Shown here one piece after another: positions 5,069 to 5,234 of a DNA stretch of 5,234 bases (within the stretch, counting starts at the first letter, position 1; every line of letters begins with the position of its first letter). Source of the DNA: Nitrospira defluvii (lineage in GTDB: Bacteria > Nitrospirota > Nitrospiria > Nitrospirales > Nitrospiraceae); NCBI GenBank assembly GCA_016199015.1, contig JACQHN010000386.1, forward strand, positions 1 through 5,234. The letters run 5' to 3'. Position numbers and translations under genes: made by a program. Under the pieces are notes generated by a model. The model was not told the origin of the DNA. It searched no databases and was given only the letters and a program-made list of their open reading frames with translations.

Positions 5069-5224
5069 ATGAAAAAGTTCCTCATTCCGCTGGCTACTGC
5101 CATCGCGGCTCTTCTTCCTCACCCAAACTTCGCCGCAATGGGCTATTACCTTGACTTGAGTTGCCCCTACCGGTTGTGTTTTCGGCCCTGGCGGCCTCGA
5201 ATATGCTTGATGATGGCATCGTAG
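5069..5224 (+). CDS. Short exported peptide sharing the HxsA-like leader; possible second precursor or frameshifted paralogue
   Basis: This 51-residue ORF runs from ATG 5069 to TAG 5222-5224, with AGAGG (5059-5063) five bases before the start. It lies 36 bases after the hxsA-like stop, so the two are probably co-transcribed. Its start, MKKFLIPLATAIAALLP, matches the leader of the preceding protein in the order KKFLIP...A.AALLP. In the KKFLIP part four of six codons differ but only synonymously, so the leader peptide appears to be under selection. The rest, from about residue 18, is different: Tyr-rich, then with Cys at 32, 37 and 46, and rich in Arg and Pro. No His-Xaa-Ser repeat is present. 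It could be a second substrate of the same maturation system, or a paralogue with a frameshift after the leader. The true product is unknown. Confidence 0.55.
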   Translation: MKKFLIPLATAIAALLPHPNFAAMGYYLDLSCPYRLCFRPWRPRICLMMAS

Positions 5225-5234
5225 GGAGCGGGAC

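Overview
The window looks like chromosomal DNA from a GC-rich Gram-negative bacterium. The coding style is diderm: two lipoproteins, a Sec-exported protein, a BamE-like fold and an MscS channel. A 59-residue zinc-ribbon protein of the CxxC...WRCxNC type and the overall gene style recall Nitrospira/Nitrospirota. That placement is an impression from gene content and was not tested.

Region 1 (1-2504, all + strand) is a tightly packed run. It holds the C-terminal end of a FAD-dependent pyridine nucleotide-disulfide oxidoreductase, a 42-residue-period TPR lipoprotein joined to it by an ATGA overlap, a 71-aa two-helix membrane protein, a 148-aa BamE/SmpA-like lipoprotein starting at GTG, and a 274-aa MscS-family channel. 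Apart from the oxidoreductase, the products are envelope proteins and probably share one transcript. Region 2 (2505-3191) is a single gene for an exported, very lysine-rich protein built on 11-residue repeats, closed by an 18-bp perfect-stem Rho-independent terminator. Region 3 (3192-4013) is exonuclease III (xth) with an extended -10 element so close to the ATG that the mRNA is probably almost leaderless.

Region 4 (4014-4729) holds a minus-strand zinc-ribbon microprotein with a perfect ribosome binding site and a 5'-UTR hairpin, followed by roughly 440 bases of lower-GC intergenic DNA. Region 5 (4730 to the end) is the most interesting part. It contains an exported 100-aa protein ending in six His-Xaa-Ser triplets, the hallmark of HxsA, the presumed substrate of the HXS radical-SAM modification system. 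Next comes a 51-aa ORF with the same leader (KKFLIP...A.AALLP) but an unrelated Cys/Arg/Pro-rich tail. If this is an HXS locus, the modifying enzymes (HxsB, HxsC, HxsD) should lie to the right of the window; they are not visible here. The second ORF is either a new kind of partner precursor or a frameshifted paralogue.
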